This document shows, piece after piece, positions 43,015-43,523 of a stretch of DNA of 43,523 bases. Location of the stretch: contig JAQXTH010000031.1 of the NCBI GenBank assembly GCA_029219385.1, forward strand, positions 1 through 43,523. The letters run 5' to 3'. The stretch comes from Prevotellaceae bacterium. GTDB lineage: Bacteria; Bacteroidota; Bacteroidia; Bacteroidales; Bacteroidaceae. The notes beneath the pieces are model-generated. The model searched no databases and was not told the DNA's origin. It saw nothing but the letters and a program-made list of their open reading frames with translations. How positions within the stretch are numbered: the stretch's first letter is position 1; each line of letters begins with the position of its first letter. A program made the position numbers and the translations under genes.

Positions 43015-43087
43015 AAGATAAAAGGCTGGAATTTGTAGAACCCCATTAAAACTATATATCCTAATTATAATATAAAAGTATTATTTT

Positions 43088-43132
43088 CTCCCTTCGGCGA
43101 CTTTTTCATGTGGTTGCCGAAGGGAGTTTTTT
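43088..43132 (+). terminator. Intrinsic terminator of the beta-eliminating lyase gene
   Basis: CTCCCTTCGGC (43088-43098) pairs perfectly with GCCGAAGGGAG (43116-43126), followed directly by six T. Confidence 0.93.
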
Positions 43133-43194
43133 AGTGCTTTGTGATTGTTTCTGTTTTTGTCGTAAAAGAGGGGTGGGGAGTGGATTATTTTTGT

Positions 43195-43202
43195 TAATTT
43201 TG
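43195..43202 (+). promoter_or_regulatory. Promoter -7 box for the four-helix-bundle gene
   Basis: TAATTTTG matches TAnnTTTG, 18 bases before the ATG at 43221. A -33 box is not clear. Confidence 0.4.
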
Positions 43203-43220
43203 CGAAATAAAAATAAAGTT

Positions 43221-43523
43221 ATGGGAGTAAATATAGGTTCAACTGTCGGGTATATGTATATGGATGTGTGGGTGATGGCAAGTATTGTTCAGTTGGGGAC
43301 ATTTAGTTTTTGCCAACGGTTTCTGAACAGCAGGAATGATCCGTGTGGCAGGTTGTTTGACCAAATGACGCAGGCTGCTCGTTCTTGTCAAGCCAATATT
43401 GCCGAAGGTATGTCGCGTCGTCAAACTTCAATAGAGACAGAGATGAAGTTGGTCGATGTGGCTCGCGCAAGCATCAATGAGTTGAGCAATGATTTCTCGT
43501 TTATCCTCATGGCAAACAGACAA
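43221..43523 (+). CDS. Four-helix-bundle protein (23S rRNA intervening-sequence family), partial
   Basis: An open frame from ATG 43221 runs off the window end without a stop (101 codons). The product has the family pattern: a first helix (VWVMASIVQLGTFSFCQRFL), then DQMTQAARSCQANIAEGMSR with the diagnostic NIAEG, then ETEMKLVDVARASINELSND. These helical bundles are pentameric in known structures, were named for 23S rRNA intervening sequences, and also occur as stand-alone chromosomal genes as here. Some Bacteroidales members carry an extra suffix domain; the cut end prevents telling. The function is unknown. Confidence 0.8.
   Translation, partial: MGVNIGSTVGYMYMDVWVMASIVQLGTFSFCQRFLNSRNDPCGRLFDQMTQAARSCQANIAEGMSRRQTSIETEMKLVDVARASINELSNDFSFILMANRQ

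Noticed and set aside
1-43523. Search for tRNA, rRNA, CRISPR, insertion sequences, integrases, toxin-antitoxin and phage genes.
   Set aside because: None seen. The four-helix-bundle gene at the right edge is of a family first met inside rRNA, but there is no rRNA here.

Overview
The window reads as chromosome of a Gram-negative Bacteroidales bacterium, most likely a gut or oral commensal. The family cannot be fixed from the sequence alone. The evidence is: promoter boxes of the Bacteroidetes type (TAnnTTTG) in front of many genes; many lipoproteins with a lipobox after a short signal; a long IleRS2-type isoleucyl-tRNA synthetase followed by a TraR/DksA protein, LspA and a DUF4296 lipoprotein; an Lnb-type lipoprotein N-acyltransferase; and AraC-regulated secreted glycosidases. 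I see no rRNA, tRNA, CRISPR array, insertion sequence or phage gene.

Layout. Positions 1-7505 (minus strand) hold a small lipoprotein and an envelope cluster, coaX - outer-membrane barrel - lptC - ppiD, followed by nagA. Positions 7781-20912 (plus strand) are an accessory carbohydrate locus: a fasciclin-domain lipoprotein, a GH127-type beta-L-arabinofuranosidase, an AraC regulator, an 1164-residue secreted dockerin protein, a GH3 beta-glucosidase overlapping a CBM9-like protein, and two small lipoproteins. No SusC/SusD pair is present. Positions 20954-25167 (minus) hold an acidic orphan, a second AraC regulator, a zinc-ribbon membrane protein and a secreted beta-helix protein. Positions 25450-31065 (plus) are ileS - traR/dksA-like - lspA - DUF4296. 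Positions 31070-41168 (minus) are ygiQ with an MBL hydrolase, secA, lnb coupled to a degenerate phosphatase-fold protein, and a small dockerin protein. At the right edge (plus) are a tryptophanase/tyrosine phenol-lyase family enzyme behind a structured leader, and the start of a four-helix-bundle gene cut by the window end.

How the genes work together. Much of the housekeeping content serves envelope building: SecA exports, PpiD folds, LptC moves LPS, LspA and Lnb mature lipoproteins. The accessory locus encodes export-signalled glycan-degrading enzymes, probably acting on arabinose- and glucose-containing plant glycans, under AraC control.

Items most worth a second look are: the altered class I signature GxHH in IleRS; the folded leader before the beta-eliminating lyase; the 22-bp tandem repeats with an inverted copy upstream of lnb; a phosphatase-fold protein that has lost most metal ligands next to lnb; dockerins without any visible cohesin; and two genes whose last codons form an arm of a terminator hairpin. 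Start codons were moved from the longest reading frame for coaX, the barrel protein, nagA, the MBL protein, lnb and the phosphatase-like protein, for reasons given in each entry.
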